DNA from: Clavibacter sepedonicus
Lineage (GTDB): Bacteria; Actinomycetota; Actinomycetes; Actinomycetales; Microbacteriaceae
DNA length: 64,000 nucleotides
Direction: 5' to 3'
NCBI RefSeq assembly: GCF_000069225.1
Contig: NC_010407.1
Span: forward strand, 806,001-870,000
The notes below the pieces were generated by a model. That model did no database searches and was not told the origin of the DNA. It saw only the letters and a list, made by a program, of their open reading frames with translations. This document shows, one piece after another, positions 52,798-60,572 of this stretch. The translations under genes were made by a program, and so were the position numbers. Within the stretch, counting starts at the first letter, position 1. Every line of letters starts with the position of its first letter.

Positions 52798-54610
52798 GCA
52801 CGGCGAGGAGCACCGCGGCGATCGTGTTGGGGACGTTGCCGCTCGTGACCTGGAGCACGCGGAAGCCGCAGCGCACGATGCCGCGCACCACGAGGTCCTC
52901 CTCGAACTCGGACGAGTCGCCCGGGGTCACCTCGAGGAAGATCACGGGCGCGCGCGCCGGGATCCCGCTGTCGCGCCGCTCGTCGCTCGCCTTGCGGCGG
53001 TACTCGGCGATGCGCTCCTCCTCCGTCAGCGCCTCGTCGGGCTCGTCGGGCTCGTGCGCGATGATGCTCACCGCGCCGTAGTCCTCCGCGTCCTCGACGA
53101 CGAAGGCGCGCGCCCGCTCGTCCATCGTGAGCGAGGTGGCGCGCAGCTGGAACGAGCGCTGCACGCGGCTGACGATCGAGACCACGAGGATCCCGAGGAT
53201 GAACAGCGCCGCGATCCGCACGCCGTCCGGCCGCTCGATCACGTTCACCACCGTCGTGTACGCGAACACCGTCGCGATGACCGCGAAGCCGATGGTGCGC
53301 TTCCGCTGCCCGGCCTTCCGCGCCGACAGCGTCACCGCGACCGACGCCGAGGTGATGAGCACGAGAACGCCGGTCGCGTAGGCGCCGGCCTGCGCATCCA
53401 CATCGGCCTGGAACACGAGCGTGACGATCACGGCGATGGCCGTGAACACCAGCACGAGCGGGCGCACCGCCGCGGCCCAGTGCGGCGCCATGCCGTAGCG
53501 CGGAAGGTAGCGCGGCACGATGTTGAGGAGCCCGGCCATCGCGGAGGCGCCCGCGAACCAGAGGATGCAGATGGTGCTGATGTCGTAGAGCGTGCCGAAG
53601 CCGTCGCCGAGGAACTGGTGCGCCAGGTACGCGAGCGCGCGGCCGCTGGCCTTGCCGCCGTCCTGGAACTCGGCCTACGGGATCAGCAGGGTCGTCACGA
53701 AGCTCGACGTGATGAGGAACGCGCTCATGATGAGCGCGGCCACCGTGAGCAGCCGCTTCGTGCCGTGGATACGGGCCCGCGGCACCCCGTCGGCGTCGTC
53801 CTCCCCGCGCACCTGCGGCATCACGGCGACGCCCGTCTCGAAGCCGGACAGGCCGAGCGCGAGCTTCGGGAAGACGATGAGCGCGATGCCCACCATCACG
53901 AGCGGGTTGCCGTGCTGCGCCGTGAGGGCGGCCCACCAGTCGTCGATGACGACGAGGTCCTCGGCGACATGGAAGAGGGAGACGACGATCACGACGGCGT
54001 TGAGCGTCAGGAACACGCCCACGAGCACGACCGCGATGGAGATCGCCTCCTTGAAACCCCGCAGGAACACGAACGCGAGCGCGGCCAGCAGCACGAGGGT
54101 CAGCAGCACCTCGTTGCCGGAGAACCACGCGGGCGCGAACGGGTTCTCGACGGCGTGCGCGGTCGCATCCGCCGCCGACAGCGTGATGGTGATGAGGAAG
54201 TCGGTCGCCGCGAACCCGAGCAGCACGAGCACGAAGAGCTTGCCACCCCACCAGGGGAGGAGCCGCTCGAGCATGGCGATGGATCCCTCGCCGCGCGGGC
54301 TCTCGCGCGCCACCCGCCGGTAGACGGGGAGCGCGCCGAGCAGCGTCAGGAGGATGAGGACGAGCGTTGCCAGCGGCGACAGCAGACCCGCCGCGACCGC
54401 CGCGATGGCCGGCTGGTAGCCGAGCGTGGAGAAGTAGTCGACGCCCGTGAGGCACATGACGCGCCACCACGAGTGCGTCTTCTCGACGGTCTCGGCGTGT
54501 GGGCCGGGGTGCGCGCCGGACGCGCCGGGCAGGCCGTCGAGGAGCCAGGCGGTGATCCCGTCGCGGGCGCGCCGCTGCTCGGGCGCGCGCAGCAGCTTCG
54601 GGGCGCTCAC
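52623..54610 (-). pseudogene. APC-superfamily amino-acid/cation permease, disrupted
   Basis: The reconstructed product is ~662 residues: about 12 helices from [21 protein letters not shown] through [22 protein letters not shown], then a cytosolic C-terminal domain. An in-frame TAG at 53675-53677 (probably a former CAG) stops translation after 311 residues, between helix regions. A second lesion, a one-base loss near 52740, shifts the last ~40 residues. Copy 1 of the repeat keeps the undamaged 3' sequence. GTG 54610 overlaps the stop of a 22-codon upstream frame. Confidence 0.85.
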
Positions 54611-54676
54611 GAGCGGGCCGCCGAGGTGGCGGAGCGGAGCGGGGACGTCATCTGACCGTGATCCGGGCAGTGCACG
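54608..54676 (-). other. 22-codon upstream frame with strong ribosome site before the permease gene
   Basis: GTG near 54676 follows AGGAGGATCCCCC and encodes [20 protein letters not shown] plus two residues. Its TGA overlaps the permease GTG (GTGA). The permease start has no ribosome site of its own, so coupling through this short frame is plausible. It may instead be the relic of a longer permease N-terminus. Confidence 0.35.
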
Positions 54677-54931
54677 GGGGATCCTCCTGAGGCGGCGCCG
54701 GGACCCCGTCTCGCGGATGCGACGGTCGGGCCCGGCAGCATCGTCGGCCCATCGTGCCGCTGCCGGGCGGGAGGCGGGTGGGCGTGGAGCGTGCGGTCAT
54801 GCGGGGGACGGTTCGCGGATGGTGCGGCGGGCGGCGGGACGGCCTCGAAGCGCCCGTCGACAAAAATGTCGGTATAAGAGCGAGGGCACGACAAGCGAGG
54901 ACGGAACCGAGCCCAATGATGGCGCTTATTC
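54677..54931. other. intergenic boundary between permease gene and low-GC island
   Basis: About 255 bp without a credible gene. The GC content falls sharply near 54860, where CGACAAAAATGTCGGTATAA begins. This marks the left edge of the low-GC island. I see no insertion-sequence end or tRNA here. Confidence 0.4.
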
Positions 54932-55414
54932 CTAGCGCTGTTCCTTCTTTGTCAATTGGTTCAGTCTCATGATGACCCTCCTTCCGGCTTCGACAGCGGC
55001 GTGCAGTTTTTCGAGCTGCTGATGATTCAGTGATACGGGCGTACTTGCTCCGTCCGGCAACCGGCATCTCCCGACCGCGGCCGCGAACTGCTCGCTTAGC
55101 CGGGCGAGGCGCCCGTCGGCAAGCTGCTCTGCCCATTCGTCGAGTCGTTCCACACGAACGTGAGAGCCAGGCGTACTAAGAGCAAGCAGGTGGTCTGCGT
55201 GTTGCTCACCTCGACTGAGGGTGTTCAAAAGCTCATTCACAACAACTCGCAGTTCTGGCGGCACGTTGGAGACTCGTCGCGCTGTGGCCTCTCGGTTCGT
55301 CTGGACCAACGCGAGGACGCTGATGCCGATGCTCACAATAGACGCGATCAGTGCGATCCAGTCGACACCGGGAGCGCTCGGGGATGCGGAGGCCAACACG
55401 GCTTCGGTCAGCAT
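54932..55414 (-). CDS. single-pass membrane protein with long helical cytosolic domain, function unknown
   Basis: The 160-residue protein has one N-terminal transmembrane helix (WIALIASIVSIGISVLALVQ, residues about 19-38) followed by a helical domain with NREATARRVSNVPPELRVVV, RLDEWAEQLADGRLARLSEQ and LNHQQLEKLHAAVEAGRRVI. GGAGAAGG precedes the ATG. It is divergent from the sce7726 gene with only 38 bp between, so their promoters overlap and they may be co-regulated. Its GC content is well below the window average. Family unknown. Confidence 0.7.
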   Translation of the reverse strand: MLTEAVLASASPSAPGVDWIALIASIVSIGISVLALVQTNREATARRVSNVPPELRVVVNELLNTLSRGEQHADHLLALSTPGSHVRVERLDEWAEQLADGRLARLSEQFAAAVGRCRLPDGASTPVSLNHQQLEKLHAAVEAGRRVIMRLNQLTKKEQR

Positions 55415-55439
55415 GCCTTCTCCGTCTGCCGACCACCGG

Positions 55440-55445
55440 TATCGT
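55440..55445 (+). promoter_or_regulatory. leaderless -10 of the sce7726-family gene
   Basis: TATCGT ends 7 nt before GTG 55453 and no ribosome site is present. Confidence 0.4.
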
Positions 55446-55452
55446 CTCTGGT

Positions 55453-56064
55453 GTGAGAGATGTCGACATCCGAGCGGCGCTGATCGCAGGCATTCGCCGC
55501 GACCACCCGGACCTCAGCGAGAACCGAGTATGGTCTGAGCTCGCGGTCGTGCTGGGCGCCTCGCGAGTGGACGTGTGCCTGGTAAATGGGGCGCTGACCG
55601 GCTGGGAGATCAAGTCCCCGCGCGACAACTTCGACCGGCTCGACGCGCAGATCCTCCACTACGACCAAGTGCTCGACTTCGCTCATATCGTAGTCACCTC
55701 CAAGGACATCCAGCGAGCTCGCATGCGGGTTCCTGCGCGGTGGGGCATCGTTGAGGCGACTGAGCAGGACGGCGTGGTCTCGCTAAAAAGGCGTCGACAG
55801 GCCAGACAAAACCGAACCCCTAAGCCTCTAAGCCTCGCGCAACTGTTGTGGCGTGATGAGGCCATGGATGAGTTGCGAACACGTGGGGTGACCGGTTCCT
55901 GGAGTAAAGCGACCCGCTGGGATCTCTGGGACGCTCTCGTCGCAGTGCTCACGGTCGACGAGCTTCGTGCGGCAGTCCGAAGCCGTCTCAAAGCTCGCCC
56001 CGCCCGCGAAGCTGATCGACCATATACGCAAGATGGTGCGATGTCGCCACGGCTCGCCAAGTAG
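55453..56064 (+). CDS. sce7726-family protein with PD-(D/E)xK-like motif
   Basis: From GTG 55453 the 203-residue protein begins VRDVDIRAALIAGIRRDHPD. It contains Glu29 (VWSEL), Asp40 (SRVDVCLVNG) and Glu52-x-Lys54 (GWEIKSPRD), spaced as in PD-(D/E)xK nucleases, then FDRLDAQILHYDQVLDFAHIVVT and a C-terminal helical part. This is the start and core of the sce7726 family, whose function is unknown. A nuclease-like activity is inferred from the motif. Its 3' end overlaps the Beta-family gene on the other strand by 77 bp. Confidence 0.8.
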   Translation: MRDVDIRAALIAGIRRDHPDLSENRVWSELAVVLGASRVDVCLVNGALTGWEIKSPRDNFDRLDAQILHYDQVLDFAHIVVTSKDIQRARMRVPARWGIVEATEQDGVVSLKRRRQARQNRTPKPLSLAQLLWRDEAMDELRTRGVTGSWSKATRWDLWDALVAVLTVDELRAAVRSRLKARPAREADRPYTQDGAMSPRLAK

Positions 56065-57124
56065 AAGCGTTCCCTGTGCCTACGCGTGCGGGGACAGTAA
56101 CGTCCTCGATTGCGCTTGCGGCGGCCTCATGAACGTAGTGATCTCCCCAGGATGCCTCCGGCGAGGTCGCATCCCGCCCAAGTTCATCAAGAATCTGAGC
56201 GCATATGTCGTAAAATTGCTTATGTCCACGACGTTCCTGACGCTTACCTTTGCGCACTATCCAGTCGCGGTCCTGCGTGTAGCGCAGTTGTGGGGGTGCG
56301 GCAAAAGCAGCGCCTACGGGAAGGGTAGGGTGGGTTACTCCGTAGTCACTGAACTGTAGACCTCCGGCGATGGCGAGGTCGAAGTCGCGGAGACTCTCCC
56401 ACAAGTGATAGTCCCATCGTGGAATTCTGGCTGACGAAAATGCCTGCACTCCAGCCAGATTTACTGGGAACGCGCCGGCAGCGACCGATAGGCTCGCCCA
56501 ACGAACTTCGTCGAGCTGTGGCAGAACAAAACGTGCGAGACGCGCGGCGAGCTTCATTGGGCCTTCATCGGTCACGGCGCCGAAGTCAAGGAGCACCGAG
56601 ATGTCAGAGGTCGGTAATCCTAGCCCACTCGCGACATCACCAACCAATCGTCGCAGTGGAATAATTGACTCATCTAGGTCTTCAGCCGTGACTCGAATCA
56701 GGGCGCGTGAGATCCCCGTGGCTTCAAGTACGCTTCCGATCTGGCTCACATATGAGGCGTCCGCTGACGCGCGGATCGCTGGCGCCACGGACACGTCTGA
56801 TGCTGACAATTCATGCAATAACTGAGCAAGAACGGGCCTGCTAGTACGCCAGTTCTCTGAACCGTCGCCAAGGTCGGGTTCGGCATAGGCCGCGTCGATA
56901 TAGGCAATGGCCCGCTTCTGGTCCCAAGCGCGCTTGATTCGCCGAACGGCTGAGTCAATTTCTGGCTGGTCCTCGACATCACGGGTTTCTACAGTGGAGT
57001 CCTCCTGGCGCTCCCAAGGCGTTACCTCGATCACAGGCGAGAGGTCAGGACGCCGGATGTCGTCCCAGTTCTCGAGCGCCTTGAGTTCGCCTTGGCGCGC
57101 CTTCAACACTGGCAAGTAGGTCAC
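55988..57124 (-). CDS. Beta-family protein (T4 beta-protein type)
   Basis: The 378-residue protein begins MTYLPVLKARQGELKALENW, the typical 'Y-x-P-x-L-K-x-x-x-G-E-x-x-A-L' start of the Beta family, shared with sce7725-type proteins. It continues ISRALIRVTAEDLDESIIPL, ISVLLDFGAVTDEG and DWIVRKGKRQERRGHKQF, and ends AYMVDQLRGRGEL. Alternating strands and helices suggest a TIM-barrel-like fold. Biochemical role unknown. Beta/sce7725 genes commonly sit beside sce7726 genes, as here. GTG 57124 follows GGAGCG. Markedly low GC. Confidence 0.8.
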   Translation of the reverse strand: MTYLPVLKARQGELKALENWDDIRRPDLSPVIEVTPWERQEDSTVETRDVEDQPEIDSAVRRIKRAWDQKRAIAYIDAAYAEPDLGDGSENWRTSRPVLAQLLHELSASDVSVAPAIRASADASYVSQIGSVLEATGISRALIRVTAEDLDESIIPLRRLVGDVASGLGLPTSDISVLLDFGAVTDEGPMKLAARLARFVLPQLDEVRWASLSVAAGAFPVNLAGVQAFSSARIPRWDYHLWESLRDFDLAIAGGLQFSDYGVTHPTLPVGAAFAAPPQLRYTQDRDWIVRKGKRQERRGHKQFYDICAQILDELGRDATSPEASWGDHYVHEAAASAIEDVTVPARVGTGNASTWRAVATSHHLAYMVDQLRGRGEL

Positions 57125-57449
57125 GTTTGGCGCTCCTGGTTCGTCGTTAGCACGTCAAGACCTGATTTGAGTCCGTAGCGCGAACATAGCGCACAGAATA
57201 CGCTGACGGTAGTCAAATGGGGCGCATCCGCAGGGTGATTTCAGCTCAAACCGCGTCCGTCGACGGCACGATCGGCAACAGGACTCGACGCATTGCCGAA
57301 GCGGGCGTCGGTCAACGAATGCCATTTGTACCGCAAGCCGCCGAGGGGTAGGGGTGCCTGCTCCCGATTGACATGCGCCTTCCGGTCTGGGTTCGACTTC
57401 GGCCGCCTGACTGGGGGGCGCCGAGCGTCCTCCAGCTATTTGACGCGGA
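57125..57449. other. low-GC intergenic region, no gene seen
   Basis: About 325 bp between DUF3892 and the Beta gene. On the reverse strand it contains TTGACT and TATGTT, a possible but poorly spaced promoter for the Beta gene. Short open frames present have no support. Confidence 0.35.
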
Positions 57450-57698
57450 TCAACAGTTCTCGAGATTATCTAGGTTATTAGGCGAGTAGTCGTCTGGTGC
57501 AGTGGTCAGGTACGGCTGGCCCTTGCGTGTGCCGACGCGGACGTAAACGCTCCTGCCGTGGACTGAGACAAAATATGAGTTGAGGCCAGTGCGGATGTGC
57601 CCGATGACTTCGGACTTGCTGTGGTTCCAGCCGTACCCACAGAGGCCAGTGATGTCTCCGTCGATGTCCTTCTTGCTCTTCGTAACTTGCAGTGCCAT
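57450..57698 (-). CDS. DUF3892 family protein
   Basis: The 82-residue protein reads ALQVTKSKKDIDGDITGLCG, SKSEVIGHIRTGLNSYFVSV, YVRVGTRKGQPYLTTAPD, and ends YSPNNLDNLENC. The family C-terminal 'PNNLDNLP-x-C' motif is clear. Its function is unknown; members occur as single small genes in variable DNA. GAAGGGG precedes the ATG. It is the right-hand gene of the low-GC island. Confidence 0.85.
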   Translation of the reverse strand: MALQVTKSKKDIDGDITGLCGYGWNHSKSEVIGHIRTGLNSYFVSVHGRSVYVRVGTRKGQPYLTTAPDDYSPNNLDNLENC

Positions 57699-58026
57699 GG
57701 TGACCCCTTCGTCGGCAGCTATGTCCAGCTAGAGCAAGTGTGAGCGGATGGCAGCGCGCACCTCTACCCCCTGTCCGGGCCGAAGGGCCACGCTCTCGAT
57801 GCGCGGAAGAGTGCGCGAACGGCGCACGTGCATCTGCACAAAAAGTTGGAGAGGCGGGCAGGTTCGCGCCGAGTAGGGCGAGGCCTCAGCGGCACCGATT
57901 TACAGCCCGTCCACTGCCTTGCTCCGGGCTCGTGCAGGACATCATCACCCCGCCCGATGCGCCTAGCCTCGACAGGGGCCGCGCCGCACGGCCGCCCCAC
58001 CGGATCCACGAGGAAGAGGAACGCGC
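57699..58026. other. intergenic region at the right edge of the low-GC island
   Basis: About 330 bp. The left 150 bp is still mixed in composition with no credible gene; the right part holds the promoter and ribosome site of the SDR gene. No repeat matching the left island edge was found by eye. Confidence 0.4.
57964..57969 (+). promoter_or_regulatory. -10 element of the SDR gene
   Basis: TAGCCT lies 57 bp before ATG 58027. A GAGGAAGAGG ribosome site lies between. Confidence 0.45.
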
Positions 58027-58857
58027 ATGACGACCTGGCTGATCACGGGATGCTCCACGGGGCTCGGCCGCGCGTTCGCGGTCGAGGCGCTGGAGCGCGG
58101 GCACGACGTCGTCGTCACGGCGCGCGACGCCGCGAACGTGCAGGACCTCACCGACACGTACCCCGAGCACGCCCTCGCGCTCGACCTCGACGTCACCGAC
58201 CCGGCGCAGGTGTCCCTCGCGGTCGACGAGGCGACGGCCCGCTTCGGCGGGGTCGACGTGCTCGTCAACAACGCGGGCTACGGCTACCGCGCGGCCATCG
58301 AGGAGGGCGACGACGCCGACGTCGCGCGCCTGTTCGACACGCAGTTCCACGGCAGCGTCCGCATGATCAAGGCGGTGCTGCCCGGCATGCGCGAGCGCCG
58401 CAGCGGCACGATCGTGAACCTCTCGTCCATCGGCGCCGCGCGCACGGGCGCGGGATCCGGCTACTACGGCGCCGTGAAGGCCGCGATCGAGCAGATGACC
58501 ATGGCGCTGCGCACCGAGCTCGAGCCGCTCGGGATCGTCGCGACGGTGGTGGCGCCCGGATCCTTCCGCACCGACTTCTCGGGCCGCTCGCTCACGCAGT
58601 CGTCCACCGTGATCGACGACTACGCCGAGACCGCGGGCAAGCGCCGCAAGGAGAACGACACCACCGACGGCACGCAGCCCAACGACCCGGCGCTCGGCGC
58701 GAAGGTGCTCGTGGACGCGGTCGAGGAGGGAGCTCCCTTCTACCTGCTGCTCGGCGGCGACGCGGTGGAGATCGTCACGGGCGCGCTCGACGACCTGCGC
58801 GCCGACGTCGACGCGTGGGCGGAGCGCAGCCGGTCGACGGCGTACGACGCGGGCTGA
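58027..58857 (+). CDS. short-chain dehydrogenase/reductase
   Basis: The 276-residue classical SDR begins TTWLITGCSTGLGRAFAVEAL with the TGxxxGxG cofactor motif. It has DVLVNNAGYGYRAAIEEGD, the catalytic Ser in IVNLSSIGAARTG and the YGAVKAAIEQM active site (Tyr-x-x-x-Lys), followed by VVAPGSFRTDFSG. It probably uses NADP(H), though no basic specificity residue is obvious. Substrate unknown. It is the first gene after the low-GC island, with composition back to normal. Confidence 0.92.
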   Translation: MTTWLITGCSTGLGRAFAVEALERGHDVVVTARDAANVQDLTDTYPEHALALDLDVTDPAQVSLAVDEATARFGGVDVLVNNAGYGYRAAIEEGDDADVARLFDTQFHGSVRMIKAVLPGMRERRSGTIVNLSSIGAARTGAGSGYYGAVKAAIEQMTMALRTELEPLGIVATVVAPGSFRTDFSGRSLTQSSTVIDDYAETAGKRRKENDTTDGTQPNDPALGAKVLVDAVEEGAPFYLLLGGDAVEIVTGALDDLRADVDAWAERSRSTAYDAG

Positions 58858-58891
58858 GCCGGAAGGCCGCCGCCGCTCGCGCCCGCGCCGC

Positions 58892-59335
58892 TCACCCCGG
58901 CGCCGCGTCCGAGGAGGCCGGCGCGACGAAGATGCAGAAGGGGTGGCCCGCCGGATCCCGCAGCACGTAGAGGGGCTCGTCCGGGTCCGTCGACCGGTCC
59001 TGCAGCAGCTCGGCGCCGAGATCGACCGCTCGGGACCGTTGCCGCTCCAGGTCCGCGACGGATCCGACCGTGAGGTCGAGGTGCAGCATCTGCGGCGGCG
59101 ATCCCGCGGGCCAGCGCGGCGCGGGCATGCCGGGCGCGAGCTGGAAGGCGAGGCGGCGGGAACCGTCTGTGTCGACGAGGACCAGCCAGTCCGGATCCGG
59201 CCCCGCCTGCTCGGGCTCGTCGCCCGGGCGGTACCGGAAGCCGAGGAGCTCGCGGTAGAACTCGGCGAGGCGGCGCGGATCCGGGGTGTCGAGCACGGTC
59301 TGCAGCAGGCGCGGGTGGTCGGGTGAGGTAGCCAT
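58892..59335 (-). CDS. VOC-family glyoxalase-like protein
   Basis: The 147-residue protein starts HPRLLQTVLDTPDPRRLAEFYRELLGFRY and contains DWLVLVDTDGSRRLAFQLAP, PQMLHLDLTVGSVADLERQR and PLYVLRDPAGHPFCIFV. This is a single-domain VOC protein of the bleomycin-resistance/dioxygenase type. Ligand unknown. It is first in a reverse run with two short membrane proteins, each of which has its own promoter. Confidence 0.88.
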   Translation of the reverse strand: MATSPDHPRLLQTVLDTPDPRRLAEFYRELLGFRYRPGDEPEQAGPDPDWLVLVDTDGSRRLAFQLAPGMPAPRWPAGSPPQMLHLDLTVGSVADLERQRSRAVDLGAELLQDRSTDPDEPLYVLRDPAGHPFCIFVAPASSDAAPG

Positions 59336-59343
59336 GCCCCTGT

Positions 59344-59601
59344 CTACGCCGGCGGGGGCGGGGTGTCGTCCGCTGCGGGGCCGACGCGCTCCGCCTTCTT
59401 CGGGCGCATGCCCATCACGAAGAAGGTGATGCCGAGGACCACGAACGGCAGCCCGGCGACGCGGGTGTCGTCGAGGGTCAGCATGAGCACGAGGCCGAGC
59501 ATCCCGAAGACGATGCCGAGCGAGGTGTTCGTGCTCGAGGAGTCGTCGTCGTCCTCCGCGGGCGGATCCGTGGGGCCGCCGGGTGTCGTCGGATCGGTCA
59601 T
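59344..59601 (-). CDS. short two-helix membrane protein
   Basis: The 85-residue protein has an acidic, Ser-rich N-terminus (DPPAEDDDDSSSTNTSLGIV), two helices (IVFGMLGLVLMLTL and LPFVVLGITFFVMGM) and a basic/Pro tail. ATG 59601 lies 6 nt after a reverse TAGCGT box. Layout and sequence (GI(L/V)F..G..(M/L)) resemble the next gene at 59669, so they are likely paralogues. Function unknown. Confidence 0.6.
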   Translation of the reverse strand: MTDPTTPGGPTDPPAEDDDDSSSTNTSLGIVFGMLGLVLMLTLDDTRVAGLPFVVLGITFFVMGMRPKKAERVGPAADDTPPPPA

Positions 59602-59607
59602 GGCCCC

Positions 59608-59613
59608 ACGCTA
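59608..59613 (-). promoter_or_regulatory. leaderless -10
   Basis: Reverse TAGCGT ends 6 nt before ATG 59601. Confidence 0.5.
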
Positions 59614-59668
59614 GGGAGCGGGGCCGGGCGCCCGCGTCCGCCTCGTGGGGGACGCGGGCGGGTCCCGA

Positions 59669-59887
59669 TCAGCGCCGCGCGCCCCGGCGACGCCACCTGA
59701 CGACCGTGGCGGCCAGGAACACGACGGCGCTCACGACCATCAGCAGCAGACCGAGGGAGCGCAGGTCGTCGCGGGCGAGCACCATCGCCACGCCGATCGC
59801 GAAGAGGATCCCGAGCGCGGTGTCGCGAGACCGGCCGGCGCCTGCGCCGATCGCCGCGCGGTCGCCGGGGACCGTGGGTTCGTCCAT
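59669..59887 (-). CDS. short two-helix membrane protein (paralogue of 59344)
   Basis: The 72-residue protein reads ALGILFAIGVAMVLARDDLRS, GLLLMVVSAVVFLAATVV and [11 protein letters not shown] 59887 is chosen because TAGCGT ends 7 nt before it; a GTG at 59896 would overlap that box. Like 59344 it has a polar N-terminus and two helices. Function unknown. Confidence 0.55.
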   Translation of the reverse strand: MDEPTVPGDRAAIGAGAGRSRDTALGILFAIGVAMVLARDDLRSLGLLLMVVSAVVFLAATVVRWRRRGARR

Positions 59888-59894
59888 GCCCTCC

Positions 59895-59900
59895 ACGCTA
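59895..59900 (-). promoter_or_regulatory. leaderless -10
   Basis: Reverse TAGCGT, the same hexamer as before 59601, ends 7 nt before ATG 59887. Confidence 0.45.
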
Positions 59901-59945
59901 GGCGCGGGCCCGCGCCCGCCGCGTCCGCCGGATGGCGGAGCCCGG

Positions 59946-60572
59946 TCAGATCCGCCCCTCCAGCTCCAGCAGCGTCGTCTTCGCCGCGAGCCCGCCGATG
60001 TAGCCGCCGAGCGTGCCGTCGGAGCGGAGCACGCGGTGGCAGGGGATCACGACGGGCAGCGGGTTCGTCGAGCACGCCGTGCCGACCGCGCGCGTGGCGT
60101 CCGGGCTGCCCGCGGTCTCGGCGACCTCGCGGTAGGTGCGCGTGGATCCGTACGGGATCTCCGGCAGCAGCCGCTGCACCCGGTCGCGGAAGCCCGTCGA
60201 GAGGCGGCGGTCGAGCGGCAGGTCGAATGCGCGGCGGCGGCCCGCGAAGTACTCGTCGAGCTCGCGGGCAGCCTGGTCGAGGCGCTTCGGGGCGCGCAGG
60301 ATCCGCGGGCCGAGCCGGCGCGCGAGGTCGCCGAGCACGGTGTCGTGGTCCTCGCGGGAGTAGGCGACGCGGATCAGGCCGCGGTCGGTGGCGGCCAGCA
60401 GCAGCGGGCCGACGGGGGAGTCGATCGTGGTGAAGCCGACGTCGAGGGATCCGTCCGCCTCGGCCCGGTCGGCGAGGCGGAGGCGGAGGGCGTCGAGCGC
60501 GGGGGCGGTCGGGTCGGCGGCCTCGAGCGCGTCGGCGTCGAGGAAGGGCACGGTGTCGTCGGGATCGGTCAC
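59946..60572 (-). CDS. ogt: methylated-DNA-[protein]-cysteine S-methyltransferase
   Basis: The 208-residue protein has SPVGPLLLAATDRGLIRVAY, LDQAARELDEYFAGRR, RVQRLLPEIPYGSTRTYREVA (DNA-binding helix) and the acceptor Cys in LPVVIPCHRVLRSDGTLGGY. It removes alkyl groups from O6-guanine in a suicidal reaction. GTG 60572 follows GGAGGACGACC and overlaps the stop of the sigma-factor gene. That linkage suggests the sigma factor controls it. Confidence 0.93.
   Translation of the reverse strand: MTDPDDTVPFLDADALEAADPTAPALDALRLRLADRAEADGSLDVGFTTIDSPVGPLLLAATDRGLIRVAYSREDHDTVLGDLARRLGPRILRAPKRLDQAARELDEYFAGRRRAFDLPLDRRLSTGFRDRVQRLLPEIPYGSTRTYREVAETAGSPDATRAVGTACSTNPLPVVIPCHRVLRSDGTLGGYIGGLAAKTTLLELEGRI

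Noticed and set aside
57293-57481. Short forward frame of 62 codons in the low-GC island gap
   Set aside because: No ribosome site, no leaderless box at the right distance and no recognisable sequence.
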